Source of the DNA: Paenibacillus donghaensis
GTDB lineage: Bacteria; Bacillota; Bacilli; Paenibacillales; Paenibacillaceae
Direction of reading: 5' to 3'
Length of the DNA: 64,000 bases
NCBI RefSeq assembly: GCF_002192415.1
Contig: NZ_CP021780.1
Location: 1,240,001 to 1,304,000, forward strand
A program made the position numbers and the translations under genes. Shown here one piece after another: positions 7,189-16,379 of the stretch. Every line of letters starts with the position of its first letter. The first letter of the stretch is position 1. The notes under the pieces were generated by a model. It saw nothing but the letters and a program-made list of their open reading frames with translations, was not told the origin of the DNA and made no database searches.

Positions 7189-7532
7189 ACCATACTTTCT
7201 GTGTACTTTTGTAGAACGCGAGCCTATGTTTTATCTGATATTCTCATAGCATGTCAATATAGAGCGGCCTTTGGGCGGCTTTTTTTCTTTTCAGAGAAGG
7301 AGATGGCAGGGCAGATAACGTACATCTATCTCACGGAATTAAGCGGTGCGGAAGATCCTTCTCCAAGCAGTAGGGTTAGCAGAAGAAGGTTTTGTGACAT
7401 TGGGATTTTCAGCTGAAGAACAGGAAAATTTTCATAATCCATACTTTTTTAGAATGTTATTCGAACGTTTGAATGGCTTTAACGAGATAAGATTATAGAG
7501 TAAACATATTGTTCAAAGGAGGCAGAGCGTCA
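7189..7532. other. Decayed stretch before the transfer operon
   Basis: This holds a degraded terminator-like hairpin (AGCGGCC/GGGCGGCT plus T-run, about 7261-7290). A possible broken short gene follows: from the ATG at 7303 it reads MAGQITYIYLTELSG in one frame, then continues as KILLQAVGLAEEGFVTLGFS in the next frame to a TAG at 7496. The second part looks protein-like (acidic, helical) but is not recognised. The promoter of the following operon should be here but is not obvious. Confidence 0.35.
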
Positions 7533-8487
7533 TTGCATATTGTACTTGTGGGTATCAAACCTGAAATTAGTGATCCACTTTTTAAATTCCATGAATGCGG
7601 GACGTTTGAAGAAGTGAAGGAAAGTGCCTTCATCTTGAGGCCTGAATACGTCTTGCTCCATGAGGACCAAGCCCGAAGCATCTTACCGTTAGCTGAAGAA
7701 ATACCGGTGAAGTTTGTCCTCGACGGCGGTAAGAAGTTGGACCGCGTTGGGAGCGTCAGATGTTTGGATGAATCACGGCTGGCAAGAGAAGTTACTGGAG
7801 GTTCAACATCTAGTAGAGACGAACACTCAGCAGGTTGCTGTTCCCGAGCTGGATTTTAAAAGAGTCGGTGAACGGATTGTTATCGCCGTAGGCAGTGTGT
7901 TCGAAGGGGCCGGCAGCACGCATACAGCTCTGCTCATCGCGCACTACTTGGCGCGATATGCGAAAACTAAAGTAGCCGTTTGGGAAGGTGGCAGCCGTCC
8001 GTGTTTTTCCTTTCTGGAGTATATAAAGGAGGGGAATTACTCCAACCATCCCCGTTATGACTTAGGCGATATTGCTCTGTATAAAGCAGAGGTATCTGAG
8101 CACTGGGTCGGATCATTGATGAACGAATACAAGTATACGGTACTCGACTTGGGGTGCTTGACGAGTAGCAATCAGGCTGGACTGTTTGTGCAAGCCAGTT
8201 TACCTGTGCTGATCGGTTCCGGAAGTGAATGGCGGGTGAAGGAATTGATCTCCTTTTGCCGAGAATATAGCCGTGTGCCCCAGGATTATTGGCGCATTGC
8301 CTTGCCACTAGCCAATGACCAGAATCAGGAAATGGTAGCCGGATGTTTAAGTGGTAGACCGGTATTTGCGGTCCCGAATCATCCTGATCCGTTTCAACTC
8401 CAGACCAACACGGATGAGCTGCTGGAAGGCCTCTTATCCCCGATCTTGCAAAAACAGAAGAAGCGGGGATTCAGCCGATTCTTCTAA
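7533..8487 (+). pseudogene. CpaE/TadZ-like ATPase of the transfer operon, frameshifted
   Basis: AAAGGAGG lies 10 nt before a TTG at 7533. The first about 65 residues (LHIVLVGIKPEI, then EYVLLHEDQ) look like a receiver-type fold. The frame is then lost around 7720-7740 and resumes one base on, giving a SIMIBI/ParA-like ATPase half of about 240 residues. This half has a degenerate P-loop (GSVFEGAGSTHTA), a strand VAVWEGG and YTVLDLGCL. Receiver plus ParA-like ATPase is the CpaE/TadZ layout, used to localise secretion machinery at the membrane. The basic lysine of the deviant Walker A is missing, so ATP hydrolysis is doubtful. The shift may be a real mutation, a sequencing error or two overlapping genes. 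Confidence 0.55.
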
Positions 8488-8570
8488 CTTATGAATCCAT
8501 CAAAGACCTGAACTGCTTCAAGCGTTGAAGTGGTTATTTGTGCTGTTCCCAGAAAGGGGGTGAACTAAAA

Positions 8571-9290
8571 ATGAATCGTCAAGGACATGTGGGGTTGGCT
8601 ATCTTAGCAGGTTCGGCGTTGCTCTATTTCACGCCAACGATGCCACTGATACCTGCTGCCGCATTGGTTTCAGCCGCAGGCCTCGGGGGACTGCTACCTG
8701 ATCTGGACCATAAGACCAGTACCGTAAGTAATAAAATCCAGTTCCCGGCAAGGACAAGGCGGCAGCTGAAAGGCCTGTCCATATTGTGTTTCGGCATGGG
8801 GGTCTTGTGGTTTGTCATGCAGCAAGCTATGCCCTGGTTGTGGTTGGTAGCAGGCTTGGTACTTACGATGGCATCCCGTCTACGAATGCTCATCTTGAGC
8901 GGACTAGGCCTTCTGTTTATTGGGGGATATGAAGTCTATGAACTGCATTGGCTTACGCTTGTGGTAGGCGTAGCCTTACTCGTAATGCCGTTTGTTAAGC
9001 ATCGCGGAATTATCCATAGTCCGGAGTTTGCCGGGATCTTGAGCTTTGGTGTTTTATCGGTTACTGCAACGCAGCCGGTTCTCATTCAGGCGCTCGGTTT
9101 AGGGATGCTGGCCGGGTGGTGGTCTCATTTAGTAGGGGATTCGGTGACGGTAGAGGGCATTCGTTCGGTGCTTCTTCCCCGGCTAAAAGTAGCGCTAAAT
9201 ATCCTCAGAAATGGCGGCGCTGCAGAGCGCTGGATTGCCAGAGGTTGTTGGATAGGTAGTTTCGCACTTTGGGTCATGACATTCTATTAA
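8571..9290 (+). CDS. YdjM-like membrane-bound metal-dependent hydrolase
   Basis: The 239-aa protein begins with NRQGHVGLAI and carries GLGGLLPDLDHKTSTVS near residue 45, then HRGIIHSPEF and WWSHLVGDSVT. These histidine and aspartate clusters, spread between hydrophobic segments, define the YdjM (LexA-binding, inner-membrane putative hydrolase) family. About five or six membrane passes are visible. AAAGGGGGTG lies 8 nt before the ATG at 8571; the longer frame from 8538 would contain this site. It is co-directional with the surrounding transfer genes. Its substrate and its role in transfer are not known. A small hairpin (AACTGCTTCA/TGAAGTGGTT, 8511-8535) lies just upstream. Confidence 0.75.
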   Translation: MNRQGHVGLAILAGSALLYFTPTMPLIPAAALVSAAGLGGLLPDLDHKTSTVSNKIQFPARTRRQLKGLSILCFGMGVLWFVMQQAMPWLWLVAGLVLTMASRLRMLILSGLGLLFIGGYEVYELHWLTLVVGVALLVMPFVKHRGIIHSPEFAGILSFGVLSVTATQPVLIQALGLGMLAGWWSHLVGDSVTVEGIRSVLLPRLKVALNILRNGGAAERWIARGCWIGSFALWVMTFY

Positions 9291-9317
9291 TTCGTAGGTA
9301 CAGAAGGGAAGAGACAA

Positions 9318-9761
9318 ATGAAAATAAATAAAGTGGGGACCCTCTTCATGATGGTCTTTTTTAGTATGTTCGTCGTGCCGATGCTGGCTCACGCTGAGGA
9401 TAATCCGATCACCAAGATCAAGGATAAGATGAAATTTAACTGGACGGTGCTCGATGGACTGGACTTTATATTTACACCCATCGGCTTGTTCATCTCCTTA
9501 ATTACCATTGCAACGTTGATTTTTGTAGTGGTCAAAGTTGTTATAAAACTGATCAAGATCAGTGCGGGTAAGGGTAGCATCAAGGACAAATGGTTCTGGA
9601 TTGAAGCTGGTTTACTTGTATTTATTGTGTTTCTGTTCATCAGCGGCGCCTTCTTTAGCTTTTTGGAGAACGTGTATAACTGGACCTCCAAGCAAGATAT
9701 CGGGGGGACCACGCCAACAACGTTTATCCAAATGGTGGATCATATTCGTAAGTTGTCCTAA
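9318..9761 (+). CDS. Small secretion-system membrane protein (first of a related pair)
   Basis: The 147-aa protein has a signal-like N-terminus (FMMVFFSMFVVPMLAHAE) and two later hydrophobic segments around residues 54-75 and 95-120, separated by a short basic loop with GSIKDKWFW. The loop and second segment match those of the next gene (SLKDPKFW, then a hydrophobic stretch with GSVF), so the two are diverged duplicates. Position and shape recall VirB2-like or other small channel subunits of Gram-positive conjugation systems. AAGGGAAGAG precedes the ATG. Its stop overlaps the next start as TAATG. The specific role is inference. Confidence 0.6.
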   Translation: MKINKVGTLFMMVFFSMFVVPMLAHAEDNPITKIKDKMKFNWTVLDGLDFIFTPIGLFISLITIATLIFVVVKVVIKLIKISAGKGSIKDKWFWIEAGLLVFIVFLFISGAFFSFLENVYNWTSKQDIGGTTPTTFIQMVDHIRKLS

Positions 9762-10093
9762 TGGCTGAACTAATCATGGACAATGACTATATCTCAAAAA
9801 TGAAAAAAATGTATACCGTTGATCCGGGCGTGGTGGATAAGATGAACTGGTTTCTGGTCTTGGCGGGAGCCGCTGGCACGATCCTGTGTGTGTTGGCATT
9901 TGCCTACTGGCTGATCCGGTTCTTCGGCTTCCTGTTATCGGTTAGCCGGGGAGCACGAAGTTTGAAGGACCCCAAGTTTTGGAAAAACATGGGGGTGGCG
10001 ATGCTGATCATTCTCTTGTTTATGACCGGCTCCGTCTTTACCTTGCTGTCACAGTTTTATGACTATATGGACATATGGGGGTGGGGAGGTTGA
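9761..10093 (+). CDS. Small secretion-system membrane protein (second of a related pair)
   Basis: The 110-aa product has two hydrophobic segments (about residues 20-48 and 68-92) and the loop RGARSLKDPKFWKNMG between them. It is a shorter relative of the preceding protein without its signal peptide. The start overlaps the upstream stop (TAATG), so translation is probably coupled; the ATG at 9776 is an alternative. The 3' end overlaps the start of the VirB6-like gene. It is probably a membrane subunit of the type IV secretion channel, judged by context alone. Confidence 0.6.
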   Translation: MAELIMDNDYISKMKKMYTVDPGVVDKMNWFLVLAGAAGTILCVLAFAYWLIRFFGFLLSVSRGARSLKDPKFWKNMGVAMLIILLFMTGSVFTLLSQFYDYMDIWGWGG

Positions 10094-12531
10094 AGAGACG
10101 TGTTTGGTTGCTGACCGTTCTGCTGCTGTTTGGTCTGGCGACCAGTATGTGGAGTGTACCTGTTCAAGCGTCCAGCCCTGCTTCACATACCTTGCAAGGT
10201 TCAGGAGGCGCGGTGCAGTTGGCAGTTGCGATGCCGACGGCCACGCCTACAGCGGCACCGAGTGGCGCGGTAGTACCTGTAGAGCGGGAAACGAGTTTTT
10301 TAATTCCTGATTGGGTCGAAGATATGATTCAAAAAGTGGACGACATGATCCAGTCGTTTAAAGACCTGATGTCCGGTAAGCTGATCAAAGACGCCATTGA
10401 AGGTCTGATTGTGCTGCTGGTAGATGAACTAATGACCCCACTTTATGATGCGTTCGCTAAGAGCTATTTGTTTACACCGCAAATTGCGGAAATCGACTTG
10501 GTGCAGTCAGGCTGGTCCATCTTTATAATCATCGGCCTGGTGTCGCTATTCATCGGGATTTCATGGCTGGCGTTTAAAATCATTCGAGGCAAGAAAGACC
10601 TGGGCAGTTTGCTCAAGGTCTTTTTGCTTTGCTTTGTCGCCACCTATTTCTCCTTGACTGCGCTGAATATCGCTAACGTAGGCATCAATTGGATAGCCAG
10701 CAAGATGTTTGAGGGTATCATCGGTACCAGCGGCATTACGTATGAAGGGCTGGATGGTCAGCAGATCTTAAAAGCCATGATTGTCGGTGCAGATGGAATT
10801 ACTGAAGCATCGTATGCGGCGCAAACCCTGGGCGAGCTAACGGTGTCCACAAGTGGAGGTATCTTTAGTCTGCTGAGTTATTTATTGCTGGTGGTGCTAC
10901 CTTTGTATGTAGTTGCCGTGATAAAAACAATGGTCCTGATATTTATGGCCATCCTGGTGAATCTGTGGATTACTCAATCTGCCTATACGGGCAAGTTTGA
11001 GACGATGCTCGGGTTTGCCAATTTGTATTTGCGGACCTTACTGGTCGGCCTAATCTGTGGCTTGCATTGGGCGATTTTCGTCAAAATACAGACGGACTAC
11101 GGGGAGGGGACCGGATTCTCTGCCTGGCTCGGTATTCCGCCGATTATTTTTGCCATACTCAGCGCCGTGGCCTTACTGATCTTCTTTTTCTTCTTCTGGA
11201 TCAAGCCCCTATTCAAGGCTGCGCAAAACCCGATGTCGCTCAATGGTGCCCATGTGGTCGATTCCTTGGGCAAATGGGGGGAACGGACCTCCACTTCGCT
11301 CGATTCGATGGGCAAACGGATGGGGTCGGAGGGGGTGCAGAAGAAGGCACTCAGCATGAAAGAGGCCAGTCAACGGATGCAGAAAGCAGCAGAACGCATG
11401 CGTACCCAGCGTAGTGTGGGTAAGGACAAGAGGTTGTCTAGTCTCAGCGGTGGACTTTCCGAATCGGTCCAAGGTATCGCCTACCAAGAGCCGGAAGAGT
11501 GGCTGGAGGATGGCGGTCAGATCCATGTGGATGTTGAGCATGAACTGGCATTTGGGGAATCGGAAATTAAATCATCGGCCTTGAACATTTCCACGGTTTT
11601 GGGAGAAGAAGGCTTTCGAAGCGTCTCTCTCCTGAACGCTCCTGTGGCCCAACGTAAAAAGCTGACGCAGAAGCTGTCCACGTTAAAGAAAGAATACAAA
11701 GAAGATGTGCAGTGGGACGAGAGTACGGGGGAGTTAATCTTGGCCGGTCCTACGCTGGATATGTTGCCGCAGCTGGAGAAGGAAGGCTTTAATGTATCAG
11801 CGGTGCGTGAGGGGATGTACAAGGGTGGAGCATTCGTCGATCTGAACAGTGCGCCGAAGATTACGAAACTGGCGGACACTTCCGAAGCCGAGGACGCGGT
11901 GGACCAGATTAAAGAAGCCTTGCCACTGTATACGCAAGCCAAGTTGCCCGAAAGCCAAGCGGCCGCGGCCTACCATGCGTTGCAGGCTCGCGCCGATGAA
12001 TTCCCATGGGTCAAAGATTTGTTACTGGAACAGGGCGCTTTATGGTTGCCGGACGATGATTTGGAAGAAGCCACGGAAGTGCTGGAGGGGATGCTGGCCC
12101 AAAAGAGCCGGAAGATCCGCTGTAACTTCCCTCATCACTCCCGGTTTGCCGCCAGTATGCTGGCAGAATGGAAACGTTCCTCTGCAACAGAGGCACTGGC
12201 AGAGGTGCTGGAAATAGCGAAAGACGAGTCCCATGTCTATCTTCCCGAGGCACATCTATCTGAATTTCAGAAAGCCTATGACAGCTACCGGAAAGACCGC
12301 ACGCCTTATTGGCGTGCCAAAGACGGTGCAGTCTATGTTATTAAGGACCGGGTACCCGTTAACTACGGTCAGCCTCCGCTGGATGGATTAGATATGGGAA
12401 GCTTTGAAAAACTGCAAAAGGATATGCTACACCGGCATGAGTTGCAGCGGTTAAAAGAAAGTCAGGATGCGAAGAAGGCGGCTGCATTGGCAAATGCCAA
12501 AACGGCTGGGAAACCGAAAGACAAAGGGTAG
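10075..12531 (+). CDS. VirB6/TrbL-like conjugation channel protein
   Basis: The 818-aa protein starts with a signal-type segment (RRVWLLTVLLLFGLATSM) and a threonine/proline-rich stretch. It then has at least five membrane segments between about residues 140 and 365 (for example SIFIIIGLVSLFIGISWLAF and IFAILSAVALLIFFFFFW). The remaining 450 residues are soluble, charged and partly helical. A polytopic core with a long cytoplasmic tail is the pattern of VirB6-like proteins of Gram-positive type IV secretion systems, which form the inner-membrane pore. The start is uncertain: ATG 10075, GTG 10081 and TTG 10090 are all in frame, and the GGGGAGG run lies among them. The gene overlaps its upstream neighbour. 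Confidence 0.65.
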   Translation: MGVGRLKRRVWLLTVLLLFGLATSMWSVPVQASSPASHTLQGSGGAVQLAVAMPTATPTAAPSGAVVPVERETSFLIPDWVEDMIQKVDDMIQSFKDLMSGKLIKDAIEGLIVLLVDELMTPLYDAFAKSYLFTPQIAEIDLVQSGWSIFIIIGLVSLFIGISWLAFKIIRGKKDLGSLLKVFLLCFVATYFSLTALNIANVGINWIASKMFEGIIGTSGITYEGLDGQQILKAMIVGADGITEASYAAQTLGELTVSTSGGIFSLLSYLLLVVLPLYVVAVIKTMVLIFMAILVNLWITQSAYTGKFETMLGFANLYLRTLLVGLICGLHWAIFVKIQTDYGEGTGFSAWLGIPPIIFAILSAVALLIFFFFFWIKPLFKAAQNPMSLNGAHVVDSLGKWGERTSTSLDSMGKRMGSEGVQKKALSMKEASQRMQKAAERMRTQRSVGKDKRLSSLSGGLSESVQGIAYQEPEEWLEDGGQIHVDVEHELAFGESEIKSSALNISTVLGEEGFRSVSLLNAPVAQRKKLTQKLSTLKKEYKEDVQWDESTGELILAGPTLDMLPQLEKEGFNVSAVREGMYKGGAFVDLNSAPKITKLADTSEAEDAVDQIKEALPLYTQAKLPESQAAAAYHALQARADEFPWVKDLLLEQGALWLPDDDLEEATEVLEGMLAQKSRKIRCNFPHHSRFAASMLAEWKRSSATEALAEVLEIAKDESHVYLPEAHLSEFQKAYDSYRKDRTPYWRAKDGAVYVIKDRVPVNYGQPPLDGLDMGSFEKLQKDMLHRHELQRLKESQDAKKAAALANAKTAGKPKDKG

Positions 12532-12540
12532 GTGATTGAA

Positions 12541-14565
12541 ATGGATCAGGAGCATCAGGAACGGGAAGACGAACTCCTCCGGGCAAGCTTTATGGGCGAT
12601 ATCCGTGAGGATGTACAGTTTTTGGGTCTGTCCCTAGGGGATATCGGCTGGATTGTTGGCACAACATTGGTGATCGGGGGCCTTCCCTTTCTGCTTCCAG
12701 TCTCTGTCGTGTTCAAGTTGAGTTGGATTCTTGTTATCTTTATCGTGAGCACGCTCGGGCATATGCTGAAATGGCCCTATCGCTTGAAGCGTTATATCCA
12801 TGATGTACAGCGACAAAAGGAAGGAACCGGGGAAGAACTCGGTTCCTTTCTAGGTGTGGAGGAAGACGGTTGGCTGTACCGCAGCGGAAAGATGCTGCAT
12901 GTGGTGTCCTCGTTATCCGCAGCCCCCTGGAAAACAGCGGTGTATGGGCAAAAGCGGACACGGATCGGTGGATTCGAACAATTCTTGCGTGCGATCGTGC
13001 AGGAAGGCTTCTCCGCGCAAATTTCGGCAGAGCAGATTCCGGATGTGCGGCAGGAGCTCTGGAACGAGAAGCGGAACCGCGCCGCTGCAAGTGACGGTAT
13101 CCAGCAAATGAAGCTGAACCGAATCGAGATGTGGGAACGGCTGGCCCGAAATGGAGAGGCATTGCGTAGTGAATATACGCTGACCCTCACCACATCGGAA
13201 GCTCAAATCAAGATCCGGGAACGGGCCGATGAACCCGCAGACCTCAGTCCCGAGGAGGTTAAACGGTTTCGCATGTTAAGTGAACTGCAGGAGAAGAAAG
13301 ACCGTGTGCTGAATACACTCTCCTCTCATGGAGGGCACACCCTGTCTCTGTTATCCGGATTCTCATTGCCAGAGATTCTAGGACGCTGGTGGGACCGGAC
13401 CACCTGGGAAGCCTGGAAAATGGCTGAAGGGACATGGGAAGAACCGGCTGAAGATTTGGAAAACCTTCACCAGTCCGAAGATCAGGAGGAAATTGAGGAG
13501 GATCGCTCCATGTTTAGTCCTTCGCTTACCCAATGGATACAAGAGGAAGCGGAGAATGAGGCAAGTGCTGAGATGAAGGAGCAGGATGTACTTGTTCCGT
13601 TAGTGCTGGATGAGGAAATTCCGGACAAGTCGGGCCTTGCTACGCTCAAGCTAAGAAAATGGCCCATCGCAAAGTGGCTGCAGCGCAGTAAGGAGGAGTT
13701 CTCCCGTCTCCGGATGGCATGCAAAGAGCATGTTCTACCTTTGATCAGGAAGTGGGCAACGGTTGGCCTTTTGAGGTGGCAAACATTCAGAATGCGTAAA
13801 GCTGTAGTCCTTGCAGAACGAGTGGAACAGGTGAAAGAAGAGTTTGCTGGAGAAGAAGGTTTACAATCTACGCCTCCGGTTGCGATGCCTGGACAACTTC
13901 CCAAGGGACTACGGGGAATTGTGCTGCTTACCTCACCGGCACCAAGTGGAGTCTCGTTTCTAGCTGCAAATCTGGGAGTGTCCCGTAGCTTTACCGGAAT
14001 AACCGTGAGTATTGTCGACTTGTCAACGGATCAGGGCGTGAAGACCGTGCTGAATCCGTTAAGGCATTCGCTGGAGTTGGAGGAATGGGATATATGGACG
14101 GGCAAAGCCGCGAACTGGCTGTTATTTACGCCTTCGCAATATCCTTCATTGGCGCAAGTGGAATATCTGCTCCAACGCCGCGCAGCGGAGGATGGGCTAG
14201 TCATAGCCGAGATCCCCTGGAACTATCCGCAGCGGGAAGCGCTGATGCAGCGTTATCGATCCATTGCCGTTGTGGATTGCGATTATCATCATTGGTTGCA
14301 GTTTACAAACGCGGCCCCGAGCTGGGGTGGTGATTTTTGGCTGAACCAGAGCACCCCGGAGATGGTCAGTAAAATGTCTTCCCTGCTTAAAGAGCAATAC
14401 CAGCAGTCCTTCACAGCGATTTATCCGTATTTTTCGGCTGCGGCCTATGGCCTCTACCAAGGTCGCCCCTTGGCGCTTGATCCGGAGCTGCGTGAAATGT
14501 TGAACGCACAACAAAGAGAGGAGGAAGCCGATGAGCCTGCTCAAACATACGAATCGGTTGGTTAA
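12541..14565 (+). CDS. PrgI-like membrane protein fused to a degenerate ParA-like domain
   Basis: The protein is about 674 residues long. Residues 1-90 resemble PrgI/VirB3-like subunits: DVQFLGLSLGDIGWIVGTTL is followed by a second hydrophobic segment and a basic tail. The middle (about 90-430) is charged, helical and acidic in places. From about residue 456 a SIMIBI-like fold begins (GIVLLTSPAPSGVSFLAANL), with a loop in the P-loop position that lacks the lysines; VSIVDLSTDQG follows. PrgI/VirB3 normally precedes VirB4, and this gene indeed overlaps virB4 by 35 nt. The ATG at 12541 follows TAGGTG; the GTG at 12532 is an alternative. The fused ATPase-like domain is unlikely to bind ATP in the usual way. 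Confidence 0.6.
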   Translation: MDQEHQEREDELLRASFMGDIREDVQFLGLSLGDIGWIVGTTLVIGGLPFLLPVSVVFKLSWILVIFIVSTLGHMLKWPYRLKRYIHDVQRQKEGTGEELGSFLGVEEDGWLYRSGKMLHVVSSLSAAPWKTAVYGQKRTRIGGFEQFLRAIVQEGFSAQISAEQIPDVRQELWNEKRNRAAASDGIQQMKLNRIEMWERLARNGEALRSEYTLTLTTSEAQIKIRERADEPADLSPEEVKRFRMLSELQEKKDRVLNTLSSHGGHTLSLLSGFSLPEILGRWWDRTTWEAWKMAEGTWEEPAEDLENLHQSEDQEEIEEDRSMFSPSLTQWIQEEAENEASAEMKEQDVLVPLVLDEEIPDKSGLATLKLRKWPIAKWLQRSKEEFSRLRMACKEHVLPLIRKWATVGLLRWQTFRMRKAVVLAERVEQVKEEFAGEEGLQSTPPVAMPGQLPKGLRGIVLLTSPAPSGVSFLAANLGVSRSFTGITVSIVDLSTDQGVKTVLNPLRHSLELEEWDIWTGKAANWLLFTPSQYPSLAQVEYLLQRRAAEDGLVIAEIPWNYPQREALMQRYRSIAVVDCDYHHWLQFTNAAPSWGGDFWLNQSTPEMVSKMSSLLKEQYQQSFTAIYPYFSAAAYGLYQGRPLALDPELREMLNAQQREEEADEPAQTYESVG

Positions 14566-16367
14566 ACGATGGATGAAGCATCCACGGCATGTGGTTGTGA
14601 ACACCCTCGATGGAAAAGACGGGAAAACAGGACATTTTGTCCGTGTACTTATGGTCCAGGAGTATCCGCCGGAGATTATTGCCGGGTATCTGGATCATCT
14701 GGACGGCATTGTCTCGGATGCCGGAGCGACCTTACGCAAGACGATCCGGTATGCGAAAAGTGACATCAAATTCAACACGCGAATGAAATATAAATTAAAC
14801 CGTTTAACGGCCAGTATCCAGGATCAGAGTGAAACGGACCCGGCGCGAAATGCAGAGATTGCCGCGAAGGAAACGATTTTGGCTTTGCGGGACTCCACAT
14901 TGTCGAATGACCACAAGCTGGTGGAAGTGCAAACCTTTTTGACGTTATCCGCGCCGAAGTTGCATCAAATTGAGGCGGCTGAGGCGGGGCTGAAGCTGTG
15001 GTTTGATAATATGTCCGGCAAGCTGAATGAATTGAAGCGTGAGCAGAGTGAAGCGATGCGGCAGACGGGTCCTGCCTCTGATCCGTATGCGGCTCACAGT
15101 GAATTTTTTAACATAACCCATTATGGGCGTGTGACCACCGATTCGGTCGCGGCACGCACGTATCCTATGACACGAGGCTCCTTCTCCGATAATGAAGGAC
15201 CCTATTTTGGTCGCCGGACCGAGGACGGCGGCTTTTGTTTTGTCAATATTTGCGATCCGGATGATCCTCGGGCACAGAACGTCACCGTGTTCGGCAAGAC
15301 GGGAGAAGGCAAGAGTTACTTTTTGAAGGCGCTGGTGGTCTCGCTGCTGGAAGAAGGGGTACATGTATTTGTTTTTGATCTGGATGGCGAATGGCTTGAT
15401 TTATGTAAGTATGTGGGCGGTGTCTATATTGACCACACCACAGAGGAAGGCCGTTACTTTGAACCATTGACAATTATGCCTGCGATCACGGAGATCGATG
15501 AGGAGTGCGCACGGTATAATCGCTCCCGCTATAAGATGGCCGAAATGGGCGGTTTGCGAACCTTTTCTTTGCTTGGGGAGAACTTGACCCGCCCGGAAAT
15601 CTTCGAGGTGGGAGAAGCCATCCGCAGGGATTGATAAGAAACGGCCGGAAACCTGGAACTGTCCTACGGGACCCAAGCCAACGATTCACGCCGTATTCGC
15701 GGAAATCGAGCAGGCTTCGCACACGAATAGCGATGCCAAAAGTGTGTATGACAAAATCAAAATCTATTTCATCGGAATTTACGATGATATCTTCCAAATC
15801 GAAGAATCTTCCAACTTTGAGCATCAGGCCCCTCTTGTGGTGTACCGGGTCGGTTCAGGGGAAGAAGATGAATCCAAGAAAGATGAATCGGCCAAGCAGG
15901 CTCAGATTAAGATGTCGATGGCCTTTGAACAGGTCAATGCCAGCATTCATTTGCTTAAAATCGCCGGTGCAGATTTTTCAGCGGTCCTGGTGGATGAAGG
16001 TCAGCGGCAACTGCAGAATCCGGAGCTGCGCAGTTACGTGTTTAGCTGGTACACAGCTATTCGCAAGCAAAATGGCATGATGATTCTGGCAGGCAATTCC
16101 CCGGCCATTATGCTGGATACCGCCAAAGGCGTGGGGATGTGGGAAAACACCAGTGTTCGCGTCTATTTCTACATGGAGCAATCTGCTGTGCGTTTACTAT
16201 CCTCCCATGCGGATCTCCCCATCGAAATTCAGGATCTGATCACCCAGAACGAAGGGACGCAGCGCTATATTCTGGAGAACCACAAACGGTACGATGAACT
16301 GATTATGCATGTCCCTCCGGAAGAACATGTCCTGTACAAAACGCGGGGACTGAAAACTGCGGGATAA
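14531..16367 (+). pseudogene. VirB4/TraE-type conjugation ATPase, split by a +1 frameshift
   Basis: The ATG at 14531 follows GAGGAGG. The first 367 codons hold the N-terminal VirB4 domain and the Walker A motif GKTGEGKS (near residue 255). The frame ends in TGA at 15634, but one base further it continues as IDKKRPETWNCP to a normal end at 16367. The second part includes the Walker B strand AVLVDEGQRQL and the QNxG-like NSPAIMLDTAKG. Removing a single G from the GGG at 15627-15629 restores one open frame of about 611 codons, slightly short for VirB4. VirB4 powers substrate passage and pilus or channel assembly. If the extra G is real, the transfer system is inactive. Confidence 0.8.
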
Positions 16368-16379
16368 GGGGGGTTACCG

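Noticed and set aside
7714..8487. The ATPase half of the CpaE-like gene as a separate gene
   Set aside because: No ribosome site at 7714 and the preceding frame supplies the expected N-terminal domain, so one frameshifted gene is more likely.
15634..15744. Programmed +1 frameshift in virB4
   Set aside because: There is no slippery sequence with a rare codon or stop arrangement typical of programmed shifting; a single extra G in GGG is the simpler explanation.
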